A DNA stretch of 32,156 nucleotides from Desulfuromonas sp. (GTDB lineage Bacteria > Desulfobacterota > Desulfuromonadia > Desulfuromonadales > BM515), in NCBI GenBank assembly GCA_002869635.1, contig PKUF01000114.1:1-32156 (forward strand). The letters run 5' to 3'. Position 1 is the first letter of the stretch. Every line of letters begins with the position of its first letter. Positions 19,316 through 29,196 of the stretch are shown piece by piece. The position numbers and the translations under genes are program-made. The notes under the pieces were generated by a model. It saw nothing but the letters and a program-made list of their open reading frames with translations. It did no database searches and was not told the DNA's origin.

Positions 19316-19926
19316 AGATACGTGTCTTTCCCTTGCCGGTAAAGGTCGAGAAAATGTTTCACTTTGCGAATGTAATTGACAGTTTCTTTATAGGGGGGGA
19401 CGCCGCCGTGGCGTCGCACCGTTGTTGGGCCCGCATTGTAGGCGGCGAGAGCGAGGTCGGTGTCATTGTCGAAGAGGTCGAGCATTTTACGCAGATAGCG
19501 ACTTCCCCCAAGGATGTTTTCTGCCGGGTTGAAAGGATCGAAAACCTTCATATCGCGAGCTGTTTCCGGCAAAAGCTGCATCATCCCCTGGGCTCCCTTG
19601 GTTGAGATGGCCTTCGGGTTGAAGTCGCTCTCCACCTTGATCACTGCTTTGATCAACGCCTCTTCGAGACGAAAGAGCGATGCGCAACGATTGATGATGT
19701 CGAGCAGGCTCGCCTCGGTTGTGTTGCGATAAGGGCGATAGGCACTTGTGGTCGGAGTGTCGGTAAAATGAATAACCCCGTTAGCATCCACATACTTGTA
19801 GATTTCTCCGTGTGCGGACGGAGTCACCGCAAAAGAGATAGAGGCGGAAAAAAGGATAGTGACAGCCGAGAAGCGCCCCTGTTTCGTCTGCTTGAACATC
19901 TTCGAAATATAGACCAAAATATGCAA
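19312..19926 (-). CDS. Lytic transglycosylase (SLT domain) with N-terminal DUF4124-like segment
   Basis: EIYKYVDANGVIHFTDTP; ALIKAVIKVESDFNPKAISTKGAQGMMQLLPETARDM; LALAAYNAGPTTVRRHGGVPPYKET; overlaps the pgsA start. True start may be MFKQTKQ. Confidence 0.9.
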   Translation of the reverse strand: MHILVYISKMFKQTKQGRFSAVTILFSASISFAVTPSAHGEIYKYVDANGVIHFTDTPTTSAYRPYRNTTEASLLDIINRCASLFRLEEALIKAVIKVESDFNPKAISTKGAQGMMQLLPETARDMKVFDPFNPAENILGGSRYLRKMLDLFDNDTDLALAAYNAGPTTVRRHGGVPPYKETVNYIRKVKHFLDLYRQGKDTYL

Positions 19927-19956
19927 TATTTCAACCTATTTAGGGTGCCAAATCGC

Positions 19957-19985
19957 TTGACAATGGGAACCCATCTCCAGATAAT
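19957..19985 (+). promoter_or_regulatory. Promoter for the nadB operon with an inverted repeat in the spacer
   Basis: TTGACA 19957-19962, N17, GATAAT 19980-19985; spacer begins ATGGG-AA-CCCAT (19963-19974). Confidence 0.7.
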
Positions 19986-20095
19986 GAGCCGTTCTTTTGG
20001 CGTTTACGTCGCCTGTGATGATCTTTTTTGTTATCGCACTTTTCTGCTTGTTTTTCGAGATGAGTTCCTTGCGAAGAGGTTCTCTAGGATGTGAT

Positions 20096-21700
20096 ATGAC
20101 GATGAAAATCACCTCAGACTTTTTGGTGATCGGCAGCGGTATTGCCGGACTCTCTTATGCGCTGAAGGTGGCGGACCGCGGCAGCGTCGCCATCGTGACG
20201 AAACGAGAAATCTCTGAGACGGCGACCAGCTTGGCTCAAGGAGGGATTGCTTCGGTCTTTTCCGAGGAAGACTCCTTTGCCTCCCATGTCGAAGATACCA
20301 TGGTCGCCGGTGGGCATCTGTCGCATCTCGATGTCGTCCAGAAGGTGATAGAGGCCGGACCTGCGGCAATTCACGATCTGATCGACTGGGGGGTTCAGTT
20401 CTCGCGCAATGCGGATCAGGAATATGACCTCACTCGTGAGGGGGGGCACAGCCAGCGTCGTATCCTTCACGCCAAGGATATCACCGGCCGCGAGATTGAG
20501 CGGGCCCTGGTTGAGGCGGTGCGGGCTCATCCCCGGATCACCATCTATGAAGAACATATCGCCGTCGATTTGATCACCGAGGCGAAACTGACGCATCGCC
20601 GTCTTTACCCCAACCGTTGCCTCGGTGCGTATGTCCTTGACATTGGCAACAATGAGGTAGTGACCCTTGGGGCCCAGATTACGGTGCTCGCCACCGGCGG
20701 GGCGGGGAAGGTCTATCTCTATACCTGCAATCCGGATGTCGCTACCGGCGATGGTGTCGCCATGGCTTATCGCGCCGGTGCGACGATCTCCAATATGGAG
20801 TTTATGCAGTTTCATCCCACCACCCTGTTCCACCCCCACGCCAAATCGTTCCTGATCTCTGAAGCGGTACGCGGTGAGGGAGCTGTCTTGCGGCGACGCG
20901 ACGGCACGGCGTTTATGGAACAGTATCATCCCCTCAAAGATTTGGCGCCCCGCGATGTTGTCGCCCGGGCGATCGACCATGAGATGAAACTCCATGGCGA
21001 TGACTGTGTTTTTCTCGATATCACACATAGGGATGAGGATTATATTCGCGACCGATTCCCCAATATCTACGAGACCTGTCTCTCATATGGTATCGACATG
21101 ACCTGCGACCCGATTCCGGTGGTCCCTGCCGCGCACTATCTCTGTGGGGGGGTGCGGGTCGACCATTGGGGAGAGTCCGACATTCGCAACCTCTTTGCCA
21201 TTGGCGAAGTCTCCTTTACCGGTTTGCACGGCGCTAATCGTCTCGCCAGCAACAGCCTTCTTGAGGGAGTGGTTTACGGGACTCGGGCTGCCGAACGATC
21301 GTTGGAACGGCTGCAGGAAACGCCCGAACCTTTCCCCTCGATCGAACCTTGGGATTGCGGCAGTGCGACCAACAGCGACGAAGAGGTGGTGGTTACGCAC
21401 AACTGGGACGAGATCCGTCGCTGCATGTGGAATTACGTCGGGATTGTCCGTACCAGCAAGCGTCTTGTGCGGGCTCTGCGGCGTATCCGGATGATCCAGG
21501 AAGAGATCACCGATTACTATTGGAATTTCTACATCACCTCCGATCTCATCGAGTTACGCAACATTGCCACGGTGGCCGAGATGATTGTCCGCTGCGCTCT
21601 TGAAAGGGAGGAGAGCCGTGGCTTACACTATACCCTCGACTTCCCCGAAGCCGACGATATCCATTGGAAGCGGGATACCAGCATCCGCAAAGAATTTTAA
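20096..21700 (+). CDS. nadB: L-aspartate oxidase
   Basis: FLVIGSGIAGLSYAL, TSLAQGGIA, GGHSQRRILHAKD, EFMQFHPTTL, SEAVRGEGAVL, GLHGANRLASNSLLEGVVYG; start at MTMKITSDF. Confidence 0.95.
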   Translation: MTMKITSDFLVIGSGIAGLSYALKVADRGSVAIVTKREISETATSLAQGGIASVFSEEDSFASHVEDTMVAGGHLSHLDVVQKVIEAGPAAIHDLIDWGVQFSRNADQEYDLTREGGHSQRRILHAKDITGREIERALVEAVRAHPRITIYEEHIAVDLITEAKLTHRRLYPNRCLGAYVLDIGNNEVVTLGAQITVLATGGAGKVYLYTCNPDVATGDGVAMAYRAGATISNMEFMQFHPTTLFHPHAKSFLISEAVRGEGAVLRRRDGTAFMEQYHPLKDLAPRDVVARAIDHEMKLHGDDCVFLDITHRDEDYIRDRFPNIYETCLSYGIDMTCDPIPVVPAAHYLCGGVRVDHWGESDIRNLFAIGEVSFTGLHGANRLASNSLLEGVVYGTRAAERSLERLQETPEPFPSIEPWDCGSATNSDEEVVVTHNWDEIRRCMWNYVGIVRTSKRLVRALRRIRMIQEEITDYYWNFYITSDLIELRNIATVAEMIVRCALEREESRGLHYTLDFPEADDIHWKRDTSIRKEF

Positions 21701-21712
21701 CCGGAGAGCGTT

Positions 21713-21985
21713 GTGACCATCGACGATATAAGGATTGAAATCGACCGTCTCGATCATGAACTTCTGAAGATTTTTAACGAGCGAGCGGGGCTCGCCCTGA
21801 AGATCGGTGAAATCAAAAAAGAGCTTGGCCTGCCGGTCTACGACCCGCAGCGGGAGAAGCGGATCTTCGATAAGATGCGGGGTGCCAATCCGGGACCGCT
21901 CGAAAATGAAGCGATCGTGCGCCTCTTTGAACGCGTGATTGACGAATCTCGCCATCTTGAGCGGGTGCGGACGAAAGGGATATAA
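21713..21985 (+). CDS. Stand-alone chorismate mutase (AroQ class)
   Basis: IRIEIDRLDHELLKIFNERAGLALKIGEIKKELGLPVYDPQREKRIFDKM...ALF-like RLFERVIDESR. Confidence 0.9.
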   Translation: MTIDDIRIEIDRLDHELLKIFNERAGLALKIGEIKKELGLPVYDPQREKRIFDKMRGANPGPLENEAIVRLFERVIDESRHLERVRTKGI

Positions 21986-21988
21986 AAC

Positions 21989-22198
21989 ATGCTGATCGTC
22001 ATGAAAAAAAAAGCAAGCGAGTCAGAGCTTCAAGCGGTGAAGCAATATCTGGTTGATCTCGATTTTGACTTCCATCAATCGACCGGAGCGAATCGGATTA
22101 TTCTTGGCGTCATCGGTGATACGGTAACCTTTGATCTCACCCGTCTCAAAGCTCTAGCCGGGGTTCACGAAGTTTTCAAGATACCTGAAGAAGAGTAG
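21989..22198 (+). CDS. 69-aa protein resembling the N-terminal ferredoxin-like regulatory domain of type I-beta DAHP synthase, free-standing
   Basis: MLIVMKKKASESELQAVKQYLVDLDFDFHQSTGANRIILGVIGDTVTFDLTRLKALAGVHEVFKIPEEE; the MIVVMKKGAxxxEIxxV...GVIGD pattern; no catalytic DAHPS sequence follows. Confidence 0.8.
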   Translation: MLIVMKKKASESELQAVKQYLVDLDFDFHQSTGANRIILGVIGDTVTFDLTRLKALAGVHEVFKIPEEE

Positions 22199-22227
22199 TT
22201 TAACTTTTGGGTTTGCAGGGAGTTTTT

Positions 22228-22707
22228 ATGGCGAACGCGGTCGCACGCTTGCTTGAAACCCTCACCCGACAACTCGGCACCGAAGTTCATGTCGGGGAAT
22301 GGCTCAAGATTGATCAAAAACGGATCGACCTCTTTGCCGAGGTAACAGGGGATAGACAGTGGATTCACATCGACCCGCAGCGGGCTGAAAGTGAGTCGCC
22401 CTATAAATCTACCATCGCCCACGGCTACCTGACCCTTTCCCTTCTCCCTTTTCTCAGCGACAGCAACAGCCCGGAACGCTTCATGCACGACTATCCCGGC
22501 ATGCGCCTGCGTATCAACTACGGCCTCAACAGGGTCCGGTTCCCTTCTCCGGTCAAGGTCCATGCTCGTATTCGGGCTCGTACGACCCTTGTCGCCGCAG
22601 CCGCTGTGGGAGAGGGGGTTGAGGTCATTCACCGCTATACTGTCGATATCGAGGGGCAGGAAAAGCCGGCCTGTGTTGCTGAGTTTGTTGCCCGCCTCTT
22701 TCCCTGA
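22228..22707 (+). CDS. MaoC-like dehydratase / (R)-specific enoyl-CoA hydratase family
   Basis: FAEVTGDRQWIHIDPQRA...STIAHGYLTLSLLPFL...GLNRVRFPSPVKV. Confidence 0.9.
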   Translation: MANAVARLLETLTRQLGTEVHVGEWLKIDQKRIDLFAEVTGDRQWIHIDPQRAESESPYKSTIAHGYLTLSLLPFLSDSNSPERFMHDYPGMRLRINYGLNRVRFPSPVKVHARIRARTTLVAAAAVGEGVEVIHRYTVDIEGQEKPACVAEFVARLFP

Positions 22708-22715
22708 AGGCTTTT

Positions 22716-23426
22716 ATGAGTAAACCCAAGATTCTTCTCGTCGACGATGTCGATTTCTTTCTCGACCTCGAAAGAGACTTTCTTCGTCGCACACCTGCCG
22801 AGATTATTACCGCGCGAAATGGCCAAGAGGCCCTTGATTTGGCGCGTGAGCATCTTCCTTCCTTGATCTATATGGATGTCAATATGCCGGTGATGGATGG
22901 GGTCACCTGCTGTAAGGCGATCAAGGCCGACCCACTGTTGTGCAAGATACCCATCGTGATGGTTTTTGCTACCACCAAGGATGTCGATAACACAGTGGTT
23001 GCGGCCTGCGGCTGTGACGGTGTCTTGAATAAGCCGGTTGATCGTTCGGCGTTTCTGACCTTGGGACGAAAGTACCTCTTTGATGTCGAACGTCGGGAGA
23101 AAAGGGTTCCCTGTCAAGTAACGGTGACCTTTAGTGTCGCCGGAGAGAGCTATCAGGGGATGTCGGTAAACATCAGCGAACATGGCCTCTATATTCAGTT
23201 TCGTGGTACCGTCGAAAAAGAGGTGCGACTGCCGGTCTCATTTTATCTGCCGACGATCAGCACCACGTGCCTCGAAGTTCGGGCCCGGGTGGCCTGGGTC
23301 AATCAGGGCTTTCCGCGGCGGGACATGGATCTGCCTCAGGGCTTTGGTATCGAGCTTTTAAAAATGACGCCTGCGCAAACAGAGGTCATTGAGAGCTACA
23401 TCGAACGCTACGGCGATCCAGCTTAG
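22716..23426 (+). CDS. Response regulator receiver-PilZ domain protein
   Basis: Receiver: LLVDDVDFF, YMDVNMPVMDG, LNKPVD; PilZ: RREKR (RxxxR) and NISEHG (NxSxxG). Confidence 0.9.
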   Translation: MSKPKILLVDDVDFFLDLERDFLRRTPAEIITARNGQEALDLAREHLPSLIYMDVNMPVMDGVTCCKAIKADPLLCKIPIVMVFATTKDVDNTVVAACGCDGVLNKPVDRSAFLTLGRKYLFDVERREKRVPCQVTVTFSVAGESYQGMSVNISEHGLYIQFRGTVEKEVRLPVSFYLPTISTTCLEVRARVAWVNQGFPRRDMDLPQGFGIELLKMTPAQTEVIESYIERYGDPA

Positions 23427-23451
23427 CGGCAAAACATCCCAAACCCGTTTC

Positions 23452-23483
23452 AAGCTTCGGCATCTTTGGGCCGAAGCTTTTTT
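23452..23483 (+). terminator. Intrinsic terminator after the receiver-PilZ gene
   Basis: aagcttcggc-atctttgg-gccgaagctt followed by tttt. Confidence 0.85.
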
Positions 23484-23521
23484 GTGTCTGAGCAGGCGGG
23501 GAGGGGAGAGCGCCTTTTGCC

Positions 23522-23550
23522 TTTACATGACAGGTGAAAGCGGCTATCTT
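23522..23550 (+). promoter_or_regulatory. Candidate lepA promoter TTTACA-N17-TATCTT
   Basis: tttaca 23522-23527, tatctt 23545-23550. Confidence 0.55.
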
Positions 23551-23597
23551 TTCAGATCGTCTTAAATCCCCCCTACTGCAACTGTTTCGGGAGCTGT

Positions 23598-25403
23598 ATG
23601 AACGCGTCACTGATTCGAAATTTCTCGATCATTGCCCATATTGATCATGGCAAATCGACCCTGGCCGATCGACTTCTAGAAGAGACCGGGGCTTTGACGG
23701 CTCGTGAGAAAACCGACCAGTTCCTCGACAAGATGGAACTGGAGCGTGAGCGTGGCATTACCATCAAAGCCCAGGCGGTACGGATCAATTACAAGGCCGA
23801 CGACGGCAAGACCTACATTCTCAACCTTATCGACACCCCAGGACATGTCGACTTTACCTATGAGGTAAGTCGTTCCTTGAGTGCCTGTGAAGGAGCCCTT
23901 CTCGTCGTTGATGCCTCCCAGGGTGTCGAAGCCCAGACGCTGGCGAACGTCTATCTCGCCATCGATCAAAACCTGGAGGTCTTTCCGGTCCTGAACAAGG
24001 TCGATTTGCCGAGTGCTGATCCTGAATCGGTCAAAGAGGAGATTGAGGAGATTATCGGCCTCGACACCTCGGATACTGTCGCTGCCAGCGCCAAAGAGGG
24101 GATCGGTATCGGCGATATTCTCGAGTCGGTTGTCGCCAAAGTCCCTCCCCCGACAGGGGACGCCACCGCACCGCTTAAAGCCTTGATCTTCGACTCCTGG
24201 TACGATTCGTATCAAGGGGTTATCATCTTGGTGCGGATTGTCGATGGCGTTTTGAAAAAGGGGGATAAGATCCAGTTGATGGCCAACCGGAAAAATTACG
24301 AGGTCCTCAAGGTCGGTGCCTTCACTCCCCATCCGTTAGAGATGAGCGAGCTCACCGCCGGTGAGGTCGGCTTCGTAATTGCCGGAATCAAGGTGGTCTC
24401 CGACGCCAAGGTCGGGGATACCATGACCCATCTTCACGCACCGGCCCCCGCGCCTCTTCCTGGTTTTAAGGAAGTCAAGCCGATGGTCTTCTCCGGGCTC
24501 TACCCCATCGATACCGGGGAATATGAAGCGTTGCGAGACGCTCTTGAAAAGCTGCGCCTGAACGACTCTTCTTTTTCCTTTGAGCCAGAGAACTCTCTCG
24601 CCCTCGGCTTCGGTTTTCGTTGCGGCTTTCTCGGACTGCTCCATATGGAGATCATTCAAGAGCGTCTGGAGCGTGAATTCGGGGTCGATCTGATCACCAC
24701 CGCACCGACCGTTGTCTATCACGTCACGACCACTGCGGGTGAATCGTTACGGGTTGAAAGTGCCAACAAACTCCCCGACGTTCAGTACATCGAACGGATT
24801 GAAGAACCCTTCATTCTTGCTTCGATTCATGTGCCGAACGAATTTGTCGGCGCCGTCCTCGCTCTGTGTGAAGAGAAGCGGGGTGTTCAGCGGGAAATCA
24901 AGTACCTCACCGCCAACCGAGTCATGGTTGTTTATGAACTCCCCCTGAACGAGATCGTCCTCGACTTCTATGATCGCCTCAAAACCATCACACGAGGGTA
25001 TGCCTCTCTCGATTACGAACATCTCGACTACCGCGACAGTCATCTGGTGCGACTCAATGTTTTAATCAATGGTGACCTTGTCGATGCGCTCTCTCTTATC
25101 GTCCATCGTGACAAGGCCCAATTCCGCGGTCGTGAACTGGTGTCGAAGATGAAAGAGTTTATTCCTCGCCAGCAGTACGAGGTCGCGATTCAGGCCGCCA
25201 TCGGCAACAAGGTCATCGCTCGGGAAACGGTTAAAGCGTTGCGTAAGGATGTCACCGCTAAGTGTTATGGTGGCGACATCAGCCGAAAGCGTAAACTGCT
25301 GGAGAAACAGAAGGAAGGGAAGAAACGGATGAAGCAGGTCGGAAGCGTTGAGCTGCCTCAGGAAGCGTTCCTTGCCATTCTCAAGGTGAAAGAACAGAAA
25401 TAA
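23598..25403 (+). CDS. lepA: Elongation factor 4
   Basis: [69 protein letters not shown]. Confidence 0.98.
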   Translation: MNASLIRNFSIIAHIDHGKSTLADRLLEETGALTAREKTDQFLDKMELERERGITIKAQAVRINYKADDGKTYILNLIDTPGHVDFTYEVSRSLSACEGALLVVDASQGVEAQTLANVYLAIDQNLEVFPVLNKVDLPSADPESVKEEIEEIIGLDTSDTVAASAKEGIGIGDILESVVAKVPPPTGDATAPLKALIFDSWYDSYQGVIILVRIVDGVLKKGDKIQLMANRKNYEVLKVGAFTPHPLEMSELTAGEVGFVIAGIKVVSDAKVGDTMTHLHAPAPAPLPGFKEVKPMVFSGLYPIDTGEYEALRDALEKLRLNDSSFSFEPENSLALGFGFRCGFLGLLHMEIIQERLEREFGVDLITTAPTVVYHVTTTAGESLRVESANKLPDVQYIERIEEPFILASIHVPNEFVGAVLALCEEKRGVQREIKYLTANRVMVVYELPLNEIVLDFYDRLKTITRGYASLDYEHLDYRDSHLVRLNVLINGDLVDALSLIVHRDKAQFRGRELVSKMKEFIPRQQYEVAIQAAIGNKVIARETVKALRKDVTAKCYGGDISRKRKLLEKQKEGKKRMKQVGSVELPQEAFLAILKVKEQK

Positions 25404-26074
25404 TGTCTGAAGAGAATTTGCCGAACAGTCCCGACGATAAAAAAAACAAGCCGAAAAAACCATGGTATCGCGAGTATGCCGAGGCGCTTGTTGTTGCCGC
25501 GGTCCTCGCCCTGATTATCCGTACTTTTATTTTTCAGGCCTTCAAAATCCCCTCAGGATCGATGGAGGATACCCTGCTCATCGGTGACCATCTGCTGGTC
25601 AATAAGTTTATCTATGGGGTCCAAATCCCTTTTATCGAAGGTCGTTTCTTAACATTACGTGAACCGGAGCGGGGAGACGTAATTGTCTTTGAATTCCCCG
25701 AAGACCGTGACAAGTCGTACTTCAAGAGGCGTGACTTTATCAAACGGGTTGTAGGAACCCCGGGTGATCTGATTGAGGTTCGTGAGAAGCGGGTCTATGT
25801 CAACAATGAGCCGTATGTTATTGAGCAGGAAGTCCACAAAGAAGAGAATCTGATTCCACAGACATACAGCCCACGTGATTTCCTGGCGCCGGTACAAGTC
25901 CCCGAGGGTTCGTATTTCGTTATGGGCGACAATCGTGATCGTTCGTTTGATAGTCGCTTTTGGGGTTTTGTCAGCGAGAGTGACATCAAAGGGCTCGCGT
26001 TTATCAAATACTGGTCGTGGGACAGTGAAGCCTTTTTCCCGCGCTTCGGCCGTATTGGCAAAACGATCGACTAA
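25403..26074 (+). CDS. lepB: Signal peptidase I
   Basis: FKIPSGSMEDTLLIGDHLLVNKF, FIKRVVGTPGD, FVMGDNRDRSFDSRFWGFV. Confidence 0.96.
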   Translation: MSEENLPNSPDDKKNKPKKPWYREYAEALVVAAVLALIIRTFIFQAFKIPSGSMEDTLLIGDHLLVNKFIYGVQIPFIEGRFLTLREPERGDVIVFEFPEDRDKSYFKRRDFIKRVVGTPGDLIEVREKRVYVNNEPYVIEQEVHKEENLIPQTYSPRDFLAPVQVPEGSYFVMGDNRDRSFDSRFWGFVSESDIKGLAFIKYWSWDSEAFFPRFGRIGKTID

Positions 26075-26114
26075 AAGCATCTTTTCGTGTTGCGCGTCTC
26101 CTTCTGAATAGGGG

Positions 26115-26143
26115 TTGACGAGCCGCCAAGAGGTTGTTATAGT
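26115..26143 (+). promoter_or_regulatory. pyr operon promoter TTGACG-N17-TATAGT
   Basis: ttgacg 26115-26120, tatagt 26138-26143. Confidence 0.85.
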
Positions 26144-26165
26144 CGCGAAAATCTGCCGTTTTATG

Positions 26166-26273
26166 TCCCTTTTAAGTTAATCCAGAGAGGTTAGCAAAGG
26201 TGGCCCAAGAAGAAGACTTCACAGCGTTGTCTGCAAGGTGTCTCCCCGTCTGTCACGGGGTGGCACCTTTTTT
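26166..26273 (+). promoter_or_regulatory. PyrR-dependent transcriptional attenuator (PyrR-binding loop plus terminator)
   Basis: aaTCCAGAGAGGttagcaaagg (26179-26200) matches the PyrR-binding anti-antiterminator motif; terminator aaggtg-tct-ccccgt-ctgtc-acgggg-tgg-cacctttttt (26235-26273). Confidence 0.88.
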
Positions 26274-26303
26274 GTTGCCTAGGGCTTGAGTGAAGGAGTG
26301 TCC

Positions 26304-26846
26304 ATGGGAAAGAGTGAAACGACCATTCTCGATACCTCAGGGGTCAATCGCGCCCTGACCCGTATTTCGCATGAAATCCTTGAGCGAAATCGCGGCACCC
26401 AAGATCTGGTTTTGGTCGGTATCCGCAGCGGCGGTGACCATCTGGCCGACGAACTCTGTCGGCGCATTGCTGAGATTGAAGGGGAAGCTCCTTTGGTAGG
26501 GGCTGTCGATATCACCCTCTATCGTGACGATCTCGGCTCCCGCGGCTCTCTGCCGATGGGAAAAACCCAGATCCCTTTCGATGTTGATGATAAAAGAATT
26601 GTTCTGGTCGATGATGTACTCTATACCGGCCGTACTATCCGCGCTGCCATGGATGCCTTGATCGATCTTGGGCGCCCTCGCTCCATCCAACTGGCGGTTC
26701 TTGTTGATCGTGGACACCGCGAACTGCCGATCCGCCCTGACTATATCGGGCGGAATGTGCCGACCTCCCGCGAGGAGGAGATCTCTGTTGTTTTTGACGA
26801 TGCCATGCTGCCGATCGAGGTGCGCCTCGTCAAGGCCGCCACATAA
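26304..26846 (+). CDS. pyrR: Bifunctional pyr operon transcriptional regulator / uracil phosphoribosyltransferase
   Basis: [78 protein letters not shown]. Confidence 0.97.
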   Translation: MGKSETTILDTSGVNRALTRISHEILERNRGTQDLVLVGIRSGGDHLADELCRRIAEIEGEAPLVGAVDITLYRDDLGSRGSLPMGKTQIPFDVDDKRIVLVDDVLYTGRTIRAAMDALIDLGRPRSIQLAVLVDRGHRELPIRPDYIGRNVPTSREEEISVVFDDAMLPIEVRLVKAAT

Positions 26847-26871
26847 CTATCCGCTTGAGGGAGGTTGACGC

Positions 26872-27804
26872 ATGTCGTTTCAACACAAACATATTCTGGG
26901 CACCGAACAACTCTCACGCGAGGATATCGAACTAATCCTCGATACGGCAGAGAGTTTTAAGGATATTAATACCCGCGAGATCAAAAAGGTCCCGACACTG
27001 CGTGGGAAAACGATCATCAACCTCTTCTTCGAGGCGAGCACCCGAACCCGGACCTCCTTTGAAATTGCCGGCAAACGCCTCTCGGCCGACACCATCAACA
27101 TCTCGGCCTCGTCATCTTCGGTGGTGAAGGGGGAGACCCTTGAAGATACCGCCCGCAATATTGAAGCAATGCACCCCGATATTATCGTGATGCGCCACGG
27201 TGCCTCGGGGGCGCCGCACTACCTTGCAGAGCGGATCGATTGTTCGGTGGTCAACGCTGGCGACGGAGCCCATGAACACCCGAGTCAGGCTCTGCTCGAT
27301 CTGCTGACGATCCGACAACACAAAACGACGCTTGAAGGGTTGACCGTCGCCATTGTCGGGGATATCACCCATAGTCGTGTTGCTCGTTCTAACCTCTACG
27401 CCATGCGAACTCTTGGCATGAACGTGCGTTTGGTCGGTCCCGGAACCATGGTTCCCAAAGGGATCGAAAAACTCGGTTGTGAGGTCTATACCGACCTCAA
27501 CGAAGCCCTGGAAGGGGTCGATGTGGTGATGATGCTGCGGATCCAGCTCGAGCGTCAGGGCAAAACCTTGCTGCCTTCGCTGCGGGAGTATGCTTCTCTC
27601 TACGGTCTTAATCCGAGCAACCTGAAACTTGCCAAAGAAGATGCGATCGTCATGCATCCAGGACCGATGAACCGCGGGGTCGAGATCTCCTCTTACGTCG
27701 CTGACGGACCACAGAATGTCATTCTTGAGCAGGTAGAAAATGGTGTCGCCATCCGAATGGCGCTGCTTTATCTGGTAGCCGGGGGGAGTGAAGGGGAGGT
27801 TTAA
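26872..27804 (+). CDS. pyrB: Aspartate carbamoyltransferase catalytic subunit
   Basis: [48 protein letters not shown]. Confidence 0.98.
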   Translation: MSFQHKHILGTEQLSREDIELILDTAESFKDINTREIKKVPTLRGKTIINLFFEASTRTRTSFEIAGKRLSADTINISASSSSVVKGETLEDTARNIEAMHPDIIVMRHGASGAPHYLAERIDCSVVNAGDGAHEHPSQALLDLLTIRQHKTTLEGLTVAIVGDITHSRVARSNLYAMRTLGMNVRLVGPGTMVPKGIEKLGCEVYTDLNEALEGVDVVMMLRIQLERQGKTLLPSLREYASLYGLNPSNLKLAKEDAIVMHPGPMNRGVEISSYVADGPQNVILEQVENGVAIRMALLYLVAGGSEGEV

Positions 27805-27860
27805 AGCCCCGTATCGTAACCATTGACGCAACGACAAACTCTTTGAAGATGAGGGACGTC

Positions 27861-29135
27861 ATGAAAATCGTAATTAAAAATGGGCGGCTGATCGATCCGG
27901 CCCAAGGGGTGGACGCCACGCTCGACCTGATGATTGAAAACGGTAAGGTTGCAGCCATTGCCGAAAATTTGGAAACAACAGGCGCTGAGGTGATCGATGC
28001 CAGCGGCAAGCTGGTGACCCCAGGGCTGATTGATATGCATGTCCATCTGCGTGACCCTGGTTACGAATATAAAGAGGATATCGCCAGTGGTACCCAGTCG
28101 GCGGTTGCTGGAGGCTTTACCTCCGTCGCCTGCATGCCGAATACCAGTCCGGTGAACGACAACAAGGCCGTCACCCTCTATATTCGTAGTAAGGCCACTG
28201 AAACCGCTGTTGCCAATGTCTTCCCTATCGGCAGTATCACCAAAGGGCTCAAAGGAGACTCTCTTGCCGAACTCGGTGAATTGCAGCAAGCAGGCTGTGT
28301 AGCGGTCTCGGACGATGGGCGGCCTGTCGTCAGTGGCGAGCTGATGCGGCGGGCTCTCGAATATACCCGCCCTCTCGGATTGCCCGTGATCTCGCACGCC
28401 GAGGAGCTCTCTCTGGTGGGAGATGGGGTGATGAACGACGGTTTTGTCGCCACTGAACTCGGTCTTAAAGGGATTCCCTGGGTGGCCGAAGATGCGGCTG
28501 TTGCTCGTGATGTCATGCTCGCCGAATTTACCGGGGGGGCTTTGCATGTTGCTCATGTCTCGACCAAAGGTGCCGTAGAAATCGTTCGTGCCGCCAAGGC
28601 ACGAGGGGTGGCGGTGACCTGTGAGGCGACACCACATCATTTTACCCTTACCGACGAGGCGGTGCGTGGCTACAACACCAACGCCAAGATGAATCCTCCA
28701 CTGCGCAGCGAGGAAGATGTGGCGGCGATTCGTGCCGGTCTCGCCGACGGGACAATTGACGTGATCGCCACCGACCACGCCCCGCATCACCTTGACGAGA
28801 AGAATGTGGAGTTCAACATCGCCATGAACGGGATTGTCGGCCTTGAAACAGCAATCCCCCTGACCTTGGCCCTGGTCGATCAAGGGATTTTCGATCTCAA
28901 TGCGGCGATCGCCACCCTGACGGCCGCTCCGGCCCAGATCCTTAAACTTGATCGCGGCAGTCTTGTCGAAGGGGCTGCTGCCGATGTCACCATCATCGAC
29001 CCCCAGCTTGAGTGGTGTGTCGAGGCGGCGAAGCTCAACTCGAAAAGCAAAAACACCCCCTTCGATGGCGTCACGATGAAAGGTGCCGCGATTTGCACCA
29101 TTGTCGGTGGCAAGATTGCCTACAAAAAGAAATAA
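27861..29135 (+). CDS. pyrC: Dihydroorotase
   Basis: [40 protein letters not shown]; start at [16 protein letters not shown] preferred. Confidence 0.97.
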   Translation: MKIVIKNGRLIDPAQGVDATLDLMIENGKVAAIAENLETTGAEVIDASGKLVTPGLIDMHVHLRDPGYEYKEDIASGTQSAVAGGFTSVACMPNTSPVNDNKAVTLYIRSKATETAVANVFPIGSITKGLKGDSLAELGELQQAGCVAVSDDGRPVVSGELMRRALEYTRPLGLPVISHAEELSLVGDGVMNDGFVATELGLKGIPWVAEDAAVARDVMLAEFTGGALHVAHVSTKGAVEIVRAAKARGVAVTCEATPHHFTLTDEAVRGYNTNAKMNPPLRSEEDVAAIRAGLADGTIDVIATDHAPHHLDEKNVEFNIAMNGIVGLETAIPLTLALVDQGIFDLNAAIATLTAAPAQILKLDRGSLVEGAAADVTIIDPQLEWCVEAAKLNSKSKNTPFDGVTMKGAAICTIVGGKIAYKKK

Positions 29136-29196
29136 GCACGAAGCGTCGGTGGTTTATCCGGCATTATTCACCTGATACCTTAAGGAGCAACACAGC

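Noticed and set aside
20114-21028. 304-aa minus-strand ORF opposite nadB
   Set aside because: Shadow ORF of a conserved gene; no domain recognised.
21989-22198. Frameshifted or decayed full-length DAHP synthase
   Set aside because: No catalytic DAHPS sequence follows in any frame that I recognise; the next 30 bp lead into an intact MaoC gene, so a stand-alone domain is the better reading.
27801-28883. 360-aa minus-strand ORF opposite pyrC
   Set aside because: Shadow ORF; pyrC on the plus strand is unambiguous.
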